64,000 bases of DNA, from assembly GCA_023055505.1 (NCBI GenBank), contig JALIRH010000004.1, forward strand, positions 34,787,502-34,851,501, given 5' to 3'. This DNA is from Callipepla californica brunnescens (lineage: Eukaryota > Chordata > Aves > Galliformes > Odontophoridae). Below, piece by piece: positions 26,930 through 39,740 of this stretch. Each line of letters begins with the position of its first letter. Position 1 is the first letter of the stretch. Position numbers and translations under genes: made by a program. Under the pieces are notes generated by a model. It saw only the letters and a list, made by a program, of their open reading frames with translations, had not been told where the DNA came from and ran no database searches.

Positions 26930-27340
26930 TCAATCGGCCCCTGTCTGGGCATCTTAATCAGGAGCGTGTGGTTCACTGCAGCGGTTAAGTGCTACTGTGC
27001 TGCTGGTGGCGTCTTCTTCAGAGACACTATTGATTGCTCTTCTTTCTCTTCGTAGCAGAGATTCCAGCTGTGTAGACAGCACCAGGGAGAGGGCTGGTGG
27101 AGAAGTGGCCTCTTACAGCTCTGCAGGATTAGGATTGACAATTTAATTTCCCAGGGGGCCGGGAAGCTGTCACTCTAACTCAGCCAGACTACTATGGGAA
27201 AGAGGAAGGAGATGAATGATTGAAAGGTCCATTGATTATCTGAACAAGCCTGGTGAAAGGCCAAAGATGATGCATTATAAAAACCATGCAAGCTGAGGCA
27301 AGTAGACTTGTTTGGGAGATCTCTTTTGAGGGAAAACCAC
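26930..27340. promoter_or_regulatory. Candidate conserved non-coding element
   Basis: This stretch differs from its AT-rich surroundings: higher complexity, balanced composition and no simple repeats. It has dense motif-like words: a RUNX-type TGTGGTT (about 26967), a GACAATTTAATTTCCC segment with a GGGGGCCGGGAAGCTGTCAC flank (about 27137-27173), and TGATTGAAAGGTCCATTGATTATC (shown in two parts, TGATTGAAAG and GTCCATTGATTATC, about 27218). No frame is open across it. Enhancers in avian gene deserts look like this, but conservation cannot be seen from one sequence. This is an inference. Confidence 0.25.
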
Positions 27341-27472
27341 TTCTAGAACGAAATCCAAGAAAGCAGCTTATTTCAAACTGAGCTTTTCTTAGAATGGAAG
27401 AGAAAAGCAGAACTGAGTGGTGTTGGGGAAAGGATGTTATAATTCTCTGGCAGTGCTAAAATACCGAAGTGT

Positions 27473-27540
27473 TAAAAAAACACCCTACAAACACATACAA
27501 AAAACAACAGCAGCAAAAATGAAATGAAATAAAATAAAAA
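27473..27540 (+). repeat. A-rich low-complexity segment
   Basis: Degenerate A-rich DNA with CAA, CAG and GAAAT units, ending in AAAATAAAAA. It is simple sequence with no element boundaries. Confidence 0.75.
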
Positions 27541-27791
27541 TCAACACAGCACATTAAAGGGCGTAGAAACAAACGTTCTCCAGTGTGGGATTATATTTTG
27601 GTGGCTGCATGTTTGACAGCAAACATTTGCTCATGTGTACGCCATTAGTAGTCTCGTGACTTTTAAAATGTGTGGCACAATATATTCAGAGAGCATTTTT
27701 GAGAAAGGGGATGCAATGGGACCAAACATGCCATTATATTTTTATGAGAATTATTTTTAGTGATTAATTAAAGGTAAATATCTTGCCTTAC

Positions 27792-27849
27792 AAAAAGAAA
27801 GAAAGAGAGAAAGAGAAAAAGAAAGAAAGAAAAGGAGACAAAGAAGAAG
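27792..27849 (+). repeat. (GAAA)n/(GA)n purine tract
   Basis: About 58 bases almost purely purine, built of GAAA units with GAGA interruptions. Mirror-symmetric purine tracts of this kind can form triplex DNA. It is probably length-variable. Confidence 0.9.
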
Positions 27850-29971
27850 TCAATCCAGTTACTTTTTTAATTTGTACTATTCTCTGTGTCTTCTACAGTG
27901 GTATCTGGACTGCACATCTTCTAGGAAACAGTTATGCGTAGTCTCTTCTGCTGTGTTACTTTGCACCTTAGGTTCCTATATGAAGACAGTGAGGTCTGGC
28001 AAGGCTTTACAGTTTCTGTTTTTAAGAGATTACCCATAAATATACTGATAAGTTGCCAGCTCTACACAGACTTGGACCTGAATTTTTGTTGGCATTCACA
28101 TTGTTGCACTGAGACTTACCTCATTACAATGGAGAATCTTCTCTGTGGTTTTAGTTGTGAAATATTTGTTTTAATTTGGTAGCTACTGAAAGAATTAGCC
28201 AGCTACATTTTTTTCCCAAGAGTGGGGATTTTACTAAAGATAGATCCTGTAAAATCCAGCTGGTGCTTCTAAACAAATGCCCCCACAAAAAAAAAAAAAT
28301 CCAGCATGTTATTACATAGCATAGAAACAGGAGAGGATAAGGTTTTAGCTGTCAGATAAGATGCAGTAAGTAATATGAACAATTATCAAGATGCAAGAGA
28401 ATGAGGAAGGCTAGCCAGCAAACGCTCAAGTGAGCAGAACACCAGCAACCTTTTCACCAAGCAGATTTGGGTTGAGTTAAAGACATATCAGGAAATTTAC
28501 ATTTATCTTAACTATAGATCATTTTACAAAGATAAATGTTACCCATGTTCATTAAAACATTTCTGCAAAGGTACTGCTGATTTCTACTTATATGAAAAGC
28601 AGCCATTTGTTAACTGTGGATGTGTGGCTGTGTATGAGTGTGTATACATAAGGGGAAGAGAGTGCTATCTTTTTTCATATTTGTCACATTCTTATTCCAT
28701 CCTCCACACTACTAGATCAAATGCCAACATTTGTTTTTATTTCTGGTTTCCCATTGGCTCTGTAATGGCTGGCAAGCAGCAGATAGAAGTCTGAGAGATT
28801 GAGGAGTACAATAAACAGGGCAGTGCTGAGACTGACCTGCCTAAATAACTCATTCTTTATGCAGGTACAGAACATTGAGGAAGTGGAGAAAGAGAACTCC
28901 CTTTTGAGAACTGGTGCTTCATTGTCTGAATACACTGGAGTCAGATAGACATAACTCCAAAGAGCAGATCTTAGGGAATACTGATACTGACAGTGACACT
29001 GGCAGCAGAAAAATGTGGGCTGATGTGGAAGTAGGGGAAAAAAACCCTTGTTCCATCATGTTGGGCTGAAGTTACCTTGCATAGTGACATGTAAGAAATT
29101 AAAATTATTCAGTAGTGGTTAAGTATGGTGAAATACTCATTCACGGGAGTCTTGCAGTGCCTCATGAGGGGGAATATGATTGACCATTTTTTATAAGCCT
29201 CTTTTCTTTTTGCCTAGGTGAAAAATAGCCTTGTAACCATTTGTTTCACTCTGCGTGTTTATGGCTTGCAACTCTTTTTACTGACGTGTTTTTCAAACTT
29301 ATAGCTCTGATTGACCTCAGCAATGTTTCCAGACCTCAGCATAATCATATTATTCAGAATAAAGAGGCATGGTTAGCTGCACCAGGCAATAAAATAAAAC
29401 CAAGGCAGGGAACAGCATGTGGAGCAGGGAACAAGTTCTGAATTCTGTCCAGATGTGCTATGCCTGTCGTAGAGCACACATTACTGAGTGCTGATAGGTG
29501 TAAAGTGTGTAATTTTTTTTTGGTCTCTTTTTAGTTCCACACATTGCTGACAAGATCAGTAGATTTTGACAAGAGAGAAACTCTCAGAAATTAGGGATAG
29601 GAAGGGTCATCATAACAGTTGTCTCAACTGTGACCATTCCTGCAGCTTGTATAATGCTTTTGGAGTCCATCATCATCCAGTGATGCAGGAAGGGAATTTT
29701 TCACGTCAGCTCAGGATCTGGCCTGGAACTCAGGAGTCAGTGGTCTCTACTACAGAGTGAGACTTTTAACAGGGTTTGTGTCAATGCGTTCAATTGTGAG
29801 TGATCTCGCATGAAGTGGAGCTGCTGCTGCAGCCAGTCAGTCTTAATTGTCATGGATTGGTAAAGCACAGAGTATATCTAAAGGCCTAAAAAGCCTAAGA
29901 TAGAGACCAGAGAAACTCTGCAGGTAAATTGCTAGCAGGGTTGAATTAACCCAGCAAAGCACACCCAAGTC

Positions 29972-30256
29972 ATGCTAGTAGTTGCTGGGTCTGAGCTTAG
30001 GGTGAGGCCTAAGCCTCCCAGGGTACTGCACAAGTTTTTCCAGTGCTCTCACAGAGTAGCACTTATGTTCCTGGAGTGTCAGGCACTGCAGATCAGAGGT
30101 AGTCATGCTACTGTCATTGGGCTCTATTGGGGTGAGTTGGATTGGGCTGCTGGGCTCAGGGAGGTGAAAATGCTCCAGGCTTCTAAGCACGAGACTCAGG
30201 AATTGTTTCTTGCACAGAGGCAGTTGCTTTCTGGAGCATATAGAGGGTAAGCACAA
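29972..30256. other. Block open on both strands, unassigned
   Basis: A locally GC-richer 280-base stretch leaves a 92-codon frame on the plus strand and a 93-codon frame on the minus strand. The predicted peptides show no domain, signal peptide or repeat. Overlapping antisense frames usually follow from composition, so I do not call a gene. It could equally be an old, unrecognised interspersed repeat. Confidence 0.3.
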
Positions 30257-33200
30257 CCTGATGTTTTATTCATCTCTGATTTCAGGGAGGGAAAAAATTG
30301 GTAGATGTTGAGCTATCCAAGGACTATAGAGTGACACCTCTGCCACAATCAGGCATGACCTGCAAGATAATCAAACCACATGAATCAGAATTATTGCAAA
30401 GCTGTGAGGATGAAACAAGTGTGTGCAATGCACTGAGAAACAGAAGCTATGTATTTTTTATCTCATTGTTCTTAATCAGTGTAATGTGGGACAGAGTTAT
30501 CCATCTCTGTACAATACTTGTCGCTCAGTTCTCACCTTTTTTTTTATTTCCCTGAACTTCAGGATCTCAATTACACAGCAGGATTTAGCCCTTATTTGAC
30601 TGAAGCCGACAGGAAAATGTACATCTGATGAAGACTGGATCAGTCTAAATGCACAGTAAAAAAAAGGTTCCTTCTATGGATAAGGTGGAAAAAGAGCCAG
30701 CCCCACTGTAGAACATCTTTATAAGCCAAACGGTTTTCAGTACATTGCAATGTGACCTCTTCTCTCCCTCATTATCTTCCTCTTATTAACCCTGATCTAA
30801 ATGTTATTGATAGCTCCATTATTCTGCTTGGGACAGCAGTGATGATCTCACTGACCTTGTCCTGAGTGATCAGAAACTCATTTAATGCTCAACATACACT
30901 TGCAAAAAATATGCCGAGAGAAAACTACATCCACTATGAGAAACAGACATGCATTTGCAAGAGTCTCTTCTGACACTATTAATTATCTTAAGAGGTGGAT
31001 TGTACTCCACTAAATATATCAAAAACTTGCCTAAAGCCTGTTTCATCTTAGAGATAAAGGTCATAATAAGAAAAAGAGAAGAACTGTTAATCCTTGATGC
31101 TGCAAGGAGTATTAATTTTGGAAAAATGGTTCCAGAAAGGAAGACTAAGGGAAAAATGGAGGTTGTAAGATTATATTTGCTTGTGTAGTTCTCTTTTTCT
31201 AGCCTGTGTGCCTTTTTGGCACTACCATTAGCTGTTTTCTAAATACTCATTGTCACAGAGAATAAAATTTCACCTCATGCTTACAAACTTTGTTTAGTTA
31301 ATGTGTTGGCAAACTGGCAGCTATTCTGTTTTATTGAGAATTATATAATCCCAGAGATCGCTCTGTATCGTATCCACATCCTGAGCACTTCCTGTATATG
31401 GAGGATATCTAATCCTCTTAGAGAAAAGGAATGAGAGTTTTGTCGGTCTAGTTCTTCTCTGTGGACTGGAATTTTATAGTACTCTTGTGAGTGCCACTAA
31501 AGCTCAGATTTTTACATATAATATTGGGACAGTCAAGTGTTAAGAAGCATTTCTGTAAGTTTATGTTGATTAATTCCTGCTTATACAGTTATATTTATTT
31601 AATTACAAATTTATAAAGTATCTTCCTTTTTGTAATAGGATAGAGCTAGGAAATCCTTTTTCTGGTAAATATTTCCTTCTTCCAAAACTCTTAGCTTGGG
31701 TAATGGAAATAGTGAACTTGTTATTTAATCATTGTTTTTAATTTCCAGTTTTTATTCACTTTCATGTAGCTCTGCTGCTTGCATCACATATGCTTTGCAG
31801 GAATGTTCAGTTGCTTTAAAATGAGATCATTGATTGAACTAAAGTGGATGCATATTCCATCTGTTCATGCAAACACGTGTGAGTGTTTTTGTTTTACAAA
31901 AATCCTTTTTTGAAAATCTAGCTTCATGATCATGTTCACTTTTTCATCTTAACGGTGATAATATTCTTGGTATATCTCTAGTTAGGAAATAAGAAGAATG
32001 AGCTTTTCTGAAAACAGTCGCTAAAAATTATGCATGGACAAATGGAGAATCCACATGGTCTCTGTTCAGTGATACTTTATGTCATCACTTCTCATGTCAG
32101 CAGCAGAAAATTTATTAAAAATAAATCATTTGTTTAATAAATAGAGTGCAATAGGGTGCAGATTAGCATTTTGTGAAAATAACAGAATCTCTATTTTCAA
32201 AAAAGAACAAAAAAACCCAGGACCTTCAGCTCTGGAACCAATCCTGTGGTCCACAGGGAAATTTTCTTTAACAGACTTCTGAATCATTATTTTTTGATTT
32301 TACCTTCAGGTTTGTTGCATTGATCCTGATCCTTTTTTGTTTGTTTGTTGCTAGTTTCTTTGTTGGTTGGTTCTTACTGCCTGTCCTGTGTGTTCTGCAG
32401 TATCTACATTATGACAAATTAGCAGCTGCTGAATAACTAAGAGTAGAAAAGTCACAATTTATTCTTAGGAGTAAGTTTTGCTATGTGACCTTAGAGGCAT
32501 TCCCCTGCAAAGGATTAATGTAAGATAGTATTGTCTAGATTTAGAAAACCATATTTATATGGACAAAATGTAACTTTTGGGCACAGTTCAATAGGTGCTG
32601 CCCCTCTTTATGTTGGGGTTGAGTTTGTCCTTGAAAATTCTGCTAATGAGTAAACAGTGAAAAGATGGTTATCATACAAATAAGAAAAAATAAATTCAGA
32701 CATGGGTGATGTTTGTTCTTCGGAAACATTTGGAAGACTTGAGTATGGTTTCCTGTAGGTCAAGTAGTTAAAACAACACTGAAGGAGGAGAACAAACATG
32801 AGTATAGACATTCTTGTACAAGAGAAATTGATTAGCTAATTAATCTTGGATCTCATCTTCTTCTACTTAACTCTGTATGCTTCCTTCTTCATGAAAATAA
32901 TTTGCATTGTTGGGTGTTAGATCAAATCAACTTGTCAAAATGTTTATCTGTAAATCTCATCTTTATCCAGTGACCTATGCTTTTAGTTCTAGCCTAAGAT
33001 ATCTATTAAATCATTTTTCCCTGGAGTTCCATGGTAATTCAGTTCTGATCTTAGATAGAGCCCACAACAATTGTGAAAGACTTTAAATCTTCCAGGATAT
33101 TTTTTCTCTTTAATGGATAAACTGTTTCCAGGAAGCGAGGCTTTTGCTTCTGAAGCAATTCATTCATTTATGATTTTTACTGCTTAGCTAGTTCCTTTTC

Positions 33201-36200
33201 AGGAGAACTCTGCTCACATTTGTTTGCTTGAAGTGATTTTGAGATTAATACACTGGTTTGTAGGGTCAAATCCCTTAGTTTGTGTGTCTCCCTCTTCTGA
33301 ATCTGATCTAGTTCACCTTCCTGTCTCCCATAAAATTGCCTCTGAATGTTTCATAAACTGTACTGCTGCCACTTCGTTTCAGTGTTGTAGTTGACTTCTA
33401 CGTACTTGAATGAAGGAAAAGCTGGAATAAGTGTAGGTATGTTTGAGGACACTGGCTGTTGGCATGTTTCAGATCTCATTCTGACAGCACAACTATAGAA
33501 AGCTTGAAACTATGAGAATGATGTTTTGAACTGTGTAAGGCACTGTGATCACTTGTCCTCTTGCTAGCTCCCTATTACCTGTTCAATGACTGTGTCTGGG
33601 GAGGAGATGGTAGTTTTGAACTTTGAAGTGTGTTGTGAATTATTTATTTATTCATTGCCTAAAAAAAAGGTAGTGTGAATTTTAATAGGATCCAGAATTC
33701 ATTATCTTCCAGTTGATACTTTCAGTAAAGTTGAATATTAAACTAACATTTTCTTTTCTTTCTTTTCCTCCTCTTTATCATCTTTTTCCTCTCTGATCTC
33801 TAAAGGATGTTTTGGAATTGTAATGCCCACATGATTTTCTAGTCTCCTTACTATTCACCATCTATGCTATGTTTATTCAATTACATTTACAGCCCATTAA
33901 GTTGAGTTCAGGGTCCAGTAGCTGACCTTTAAGAATTTGAAAGGCCACGGCCCTACTGTAATAGTCAAACTCATTTTGTTCAGTCTCTTTTTTGTGCTCC
34001 TTGTTATGATTTCTTTCACCATACAGAAAAGCAGTAGCACATATAGCTGGAGTTCGTCATTGCTCTCAATCATTACCACTAGCTCTAAATCTGAAAGCTT
34101 TTTTTTTTGTTGGCTGGATGTTCAAAACACTTGCACAGCCCATTCCAATGCTTTCTTATTCTTCCCATGAAGAAGTTATCTTTGGGGAACCCTGGATATT
34201 TCTGACATTAAATATCACCTTACTTTTCCATGCAAATAGAGGGAAAATGAGAGGAGTATAAACATGGCAACATATCACTGAAAAATTACAAAAGTAATAG
34301 TGAATGAACACATAGAACTGCCTTAATCAGGTACTTAAAATGCTTGTGTAGCATAACACTCCTTGAAACTCCACTTACTAAGTACACTGTTGTGGTGTGT
34401 GCAGAATCTCAGCAAGAAAACCTTCAAATGCATGGAAAATTATCATTGTAACTGGGACCTTTGGAGCTTTTGAATAGCTAAAATATGTCCCTGCTGAGCT
34501 TGAGAGCTATAATTTTTCAGATACTTATTAACCAAATGAAAAGTTTTCAGAAGGTCCGTAAAGGCCACATTTCTGATTACAAAATAAAACCACTGATTTC
34601 CCTGCCAAACTGCAGTGCTTGATTCAAAGCAAGAAGCCACTAACACATTTCAGAGAAAAGAATGTCTCAGTAGTATGTTAATACAACTAAGTATTTTCCT
34701 CTAACCATATTCTCAGAATGAACTGAATGGCTTTTGTCTGTTTCTTTTTCTCTGTTAAACTGTAGTAATGGTGAACAGCATGGTAGATACCTGGCATGGA
34801 AACCCAAATTCAGGTCGTGTAAGTGACATGGAATTGTAGCCTTTAGGATTGCTTGAGAATTATTATTGTAGTGACAGGAAGCACTGCTTGCTCCACCTGT
34901 ATTTAATCTAGTTTATATAGTGCAGACTGATATTTCAAGAAAGAAATGTAGAAAAGGCTTTTTTGTCATTTTCTCCACTTGAGCCTTATTCCATGAGATC
35001 AACTGGAGTTTTGCCTGGAGAAGTATTGCATCATTAAGTTGACAGCATGGGAACAGGAGGTGACTTTTTTCAAGGTGGAGACTAGAAAGTTTGGAATCAT
35101 GGACCTGTCATTGTGAAAGTACAGTCAAGTGATCTGTCATTGTGAAACTGTGTTAAATCTACTTTGGGTTAAGAATTTTGTTAAAAAAACAAAGGAATCT
35201 GATTGAGTTTTTAGGAAGGATGCTGCCCTGAATCTGCACATAATGTTAGAGATAAGGAGTAATTATAGATTTCCTTGTCCAGAAAGGATCTCTCAGTCTA
35301 TCACTGTGCATGGCATGGATCAATTAGACTCACAGTTTCTATTTCATTCAGGCTAGCACCTTGTGCTGCACTGATGTTTATCTTCCCAGAAAATTGTTCA
35401 TCAAGATATTTGCAGTCTGCTACTTCTTTGGGTAGTTTGAAGATTTTTCATTTGTTCTGTTTAAAAATGATCCTTATTGTGTTTATTTATTTTGATTTTA
35501 ATTTCCAGCAGCTGCTTCTCATTTTGTTTGTTGATTAGGAGGGAAGACTTCTATAGTAGAAAATGCCATCTTCCTCTAGAAATACATAAGAAAAAAAAAA
35601 TCAAATTACTTGTGTTGTTCTAATTAAAAGTGGTGAATATGTTTGGTTTCTTAGAAAAATATTACTGAAACCTTTTTTTTCCCCCCAGTCTTGCTTTTGT
35701 AGTTCTTCTCTGTGTCCTTACCTTCTTAAAGAAGCCTTTCTTTAGCATATTTTTTCCTTCTTATTATGAAACAAAGAACAAGTATTGTTGCATTAAAAAT
35801 GAATAAAGACTTCAAGTATGTTTAGACAGACACTCTATTCAAAATATTTAAGCCTGAATTATACTTAGTGATCTAGTGGGGAAAAAAATCACTAGAATCT
35901 ATACATCTTAAAGGATAGTTTATTTGTTTCCCTAGTTGCGGCACACTAAGAATTTACCTCTTGTGTGTTTGGTAAATGCTACTTGGTATTTTATTTTTGT
36001 AAAATTGTTACTTTGTGTTAAATATAGAATTATTATTAGTCTTGGAATCTTCTCATAAAAGTGAAAAAATGATGAAAAAGTGCTACAGTTCTTTTCATCA
36101 TAATTTCAATTTCAAACCCTAATACTTTTCTTAGCACAAATCTGTTCTTGGATGTAGGTGTAATTGATCATTAATGCAAGACACACTGCTGCTAGACAGA

Positions 36201-38399
36201 AAGGCAGTTCATCTCATGTTATCTTCTTTATTTCAAAGGCATAAAATACTTCAGGTAAGATGAAAATGAAGTGTTTAAAAATCCCACACTGTGAATCACT
36301 GATCATTGCTGTACTTTCTTCATTTTCAAGGATATTATTTATTTTTAAGAACATTCAAAGATTTTGGCTGAGATGAAATAGCCACCTTGGGCTTGAAAAG
36401 AAAGGTGGGACAGATGATATTCAGTCACGTCTGAAGAGCATTGAGGTGCCAAGTTAGAAGACCAATAATTATCATTTGTGCACGCAGCAGGGTGCTGGAT
36501 AAGAGAGGAACAGCAGCCGACAAGAAAATGATGATTTAAGAAACTATCCAGTCTAACTGAATTGTTGATATCATGATGAGGGTGTATAGGTACAGTGATC
36601 TGATCAGGCACAGCAGGGATGTGCGTGTAACATAATTTAGACCAATGAGTACAAGCACTTCTGCTGTTATAAAATTAGTGCTCAACAGGTTTTAGTAGAG
36701 CAACATATATTTTAGTAATAGATTCTTACTGTAAGTTTCCCCAAAGCATGCTAAAAACTGATAATTCCATTCCATACAAAATCAAATTTATTGTTTGCAT
36801 TTTGGAGATTTAGAAATGGAAGAACACAGTAAAATTATTTACCCCATATCGTAAGAGGAGTTCAGATGTAGAATCTAAGTTCTTCTCCTGTTCCTTCTCT
36901 TCATTTAAACTGTACTAGAGAAATGTTTTTTTTTTGTTGTTTCCCCAAGGAGCTGCAGTGAAACCATTGCCAATATAAACAAAGCAAAGCAAAACAAAAA
37001 AGTATTAACTGATTCCTAGATGACTAATGATGAATCTGCAGACAGTATTGAAAACCTGCTTGATATCGTTACCAGGAATTACCAGAGACTTCTGTCTTTC
37101 ATTCTGATCTGCCTGTATTCATATTAACTTTATTTTCAAAAGAAAAATGCAGAGTGGAGCAGAAGCTTTAAAGACCTTAGCAAGGGCTGTGGAAAGCACA
37201 TTTTACATTTGTGTATTTGAAAAGCTGACAAATCCTGTGGCTTTGAGTTCACCGTTACTATTCTTATGTAGTGTGGGCAGGCTTGGTGCAGTGATAGGAT
37301 GAGGGGCAGTTTTTCTCAATGGCAGCCTTGTTCTGGAGGGATTTTTGATAGGTGAATTATTTCTGGAAATTACTAGGTATATGGCAAGGAATCTCAGATT
37401 TGCTTTCTTCAGCACTCTCTAAAGTGCAAGTGAGTCTTTGCTGGACTTTATTATCATAGAACTTTTGGTAGAAAACTGAGTTACTTGTGTCATGGATCCA
37501 AACAATGAACAAATGGTACAAGTCATTGGTAGCTTTAATGATGCAAACTTGTTTTTTTTAAAGTAATTGAAGCAAATATTTCTGACAAAGGCATCAAGTT
37601 CTGTGAGATACTGAGTTTTTCTTCTTGCTGTTGCAAGAAATTAAAGATGAAATTTTGTGCATCAGGTAGGGTTTTAATTAAAAAGTACTTGTCATTTTGT
37701 TTCAGTGAAAGCAGCTGCTTCATTTCTTTTGTTTAAACAATGAAGAACCTCACGAACCAACAACGATACAGACAGTATAAATGTCTATATTAAGTTAGAA
37801 GTTTTATGTTAGTTTTATTTAGTTTTTATTAAGCAAAATTATTTGATACTTCCTTTCCTGCAATTTTCTGTGGTTATTTGCTTTGCTTAAAACAATCAAC
37901 CACATTTTTTTTTCCCCATGAATTGAGCTGTTTATGTGGTATTAACAACCTGTATCTTATGCTATGTTTCTGAAAGTGTTGGTGAGCTTAGAGAAAGGGA
38001 AATCAGGTTTTGGGGTTGTGACTTTAGCTCACTTGGAAACTTGTGCAGCTTTGGACAAATCACTTTCATTTCTTGTTCCTGTGCTCCACAAACAGAGGAG
38101 GGAAATAAATACTTCCCTCTCTCAAGCAAATGCTGAGAGGCTCAGATGGAAACTACTAGAGAAGGACAAAGCACTGTGTAGTGTTATTAGCCCCGTTAAT
38201 CCAGGTCAGTACATTTATTTCTCACAAAGGCTGCAACAGAACTGAATTGCCTCTGTTCTGCTATTTGTATTTCCTCAGTGTTCTCCATCCTGTCTCCAAA
38301 TTGAACAATTTTAGCTGTTGCTAAAGGGTTTAAAACTCTTGATTTGTGGCAATAACTCTCACAAAGATGCATTATGGGCACTGAAGTGATTATCTTGAA

Positions 38400-38600
38400 C
38401 AGGCAGAAAAAGGCAGCCTAACTGGCAATTGCATTCCAGTGTCTGCCCCTCAGCCTAGCACCTGCTTTACTGACTCACAGCACCATCCTGGAGAGCTTTA
38501 TGCATTAGTGAGGGCCATTCAAGCATTTAATGGAGCTCTTTACATTGAAACAACTTTGTTTGCTTCCATCTATCTTTCAGGCTTCCTATGCTGAAGACAA
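38400..38600. promoter_or_regulatory. Candidate conserved non-coding element
   Basis: High-complexity sequence with clustered developmental-factor-like words: TGACTCA (AP-1 core, 38472), TTATGCATTAG (POU/octamer-like, 38499), CATTTAATGG (homeodomain-like, 38524) and ACTTTGTTTGC (SOX-like, 38552). It ends in a pyrimidine-AG (TATCTTTCAG at 38580) that could also be read as a splice acceptor, but downstream frames are short. The functional role is an inference and conservation cannot be tested here. Confidence 0.22.
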
Positions 38601-39475
38601 GTCCTTTAAAAGGGTTCAGTTTTGCTATTACTCTATATAAAGAGCCCCTCCTTGCTTCTCTGGGTAACTTTTCTGCCCTTCAGTTGCCTGCAGCTGGAAA
38701 AGGTACCCAATAAAGCAAAAATGTGGCTTAAAAAAATAATAATCTGCAAGCAAGACAGTAAGAAGCTTCAGCTAGTTGCTGTATATACTATGATATAGCT
38801 GTAAAGCTTTACTTTGAAAACCCTGGAGGGAATCAGAGGATTTTAGCAGTTTGTACATTTTTTTATTTGTATCGTTCCTTGATGTTTGCACCTTGTAAGA
38901 GGTTATATTTGCACACACATTCTATCAAAAATAACCATAACAGGTTTTTAAAACACAGAAATACAGCCTCTGAGCTTGAAGAATAAGGTTGTTCAGGAAG
39001 TCCTAGGAAATACATGAGTTCAGAATTAAAGCTGAATCACTGTGCAAAGAAAACATTGGTAGTAACAATGTCAATACTACATTCAGATAAGGCATAAGCC
39101 ATTTCATTGGAAAAAATAGAACTGAAGTATTATTGGAAATGCACATATAAGTTCACCTCTTTTCAGTCTTCTGAAAAAAAGGGAAAAATAATAATAGAGA
39201 GAAATCTGAAGAGATAGTATGGTTAAACTATGAGCTTAAATCTGTTTCTGGGGGGACAGAGGGGATGGAAGTAAATACTTAATACTGTAGCAAGAGCCAC
39301 TTAAGTAAGTTAAGTAGCAACTAAAGTTTTCTGTGCCTGTAAGTCACAATGGCAAAGTCTTGTGAAAGCAAAACTTATTTTCCTTTCAAGGCTATGATCA
39401 GTTTTCTACTGAATTCTTGTTTGTGGAAGTAATTACAACTTAGATAAATATGGATCCATTTTCATTTTTCCCTAA

Positions 39476-39740
39476 AATCATAGAATCATTGTGCATGTAA
39501 AGGATCTCTAAGGTCATCGAGTCAACCTGCCATCAGTATTTCCCTACTAAACCAATACCCAACCTGAACCTTCCCTGGCACAGCATGACACAACCCCTTT
39601 TCCTGTCACCTGACACCAGTGAGTAGAGACCAACCCCACTCTCACTGCAAGCACCTTTTAGGCATTTGAAGAGAGTGGAATTCCCTCAGCTGCTCCTCAT
39701 AAGATTTTGTTCCAGTTCTCTCAACAGCTTTAATCTTTGA
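39476..39740 (-). mobile_element. CR1 LINE 3' end, internally deleted
   Basis: Read on the minus strand, the copy ends in the CR1 tail (AAAATCATAGAATCAT at 39476 on the plus strand). It contains the family phrases CTCTAAGGTCATCGAGTC, CCTTCCCTGGCACAGC and CAGCTGCTCCTCATAAGA. Compared with the CR1 3' region as I know it, the plus-strand order jumps from ACTAAACCAATACCC (39546) straight to the CTGAACCTTCCCTGGCAC block. It is also shortened again near 39675, before TTCCCTCAGCTGCTCC. Two internal deletions, of roughly 100 and 40 bases, are therefore inferred. The 5' end fades near 39740. It is an old, inactive copy. Confidence 0.88.

Larger units (their letters stand above)
27850..39475. other. 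AT-rich unique sequence, no gene seen
   Basis: More than 11 kb without a recognised mobile element. It contains A13 at 28287-28299, an imperfect 29-base-spaced duplication of CTGTCATTGTGAAA (35106 and 35135), and a block open on both strands at 29972-30256. A candidate regulatory block lies at 38400-38600. Open frames are under 95 codons and lack domains. Confidence 0.5.
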
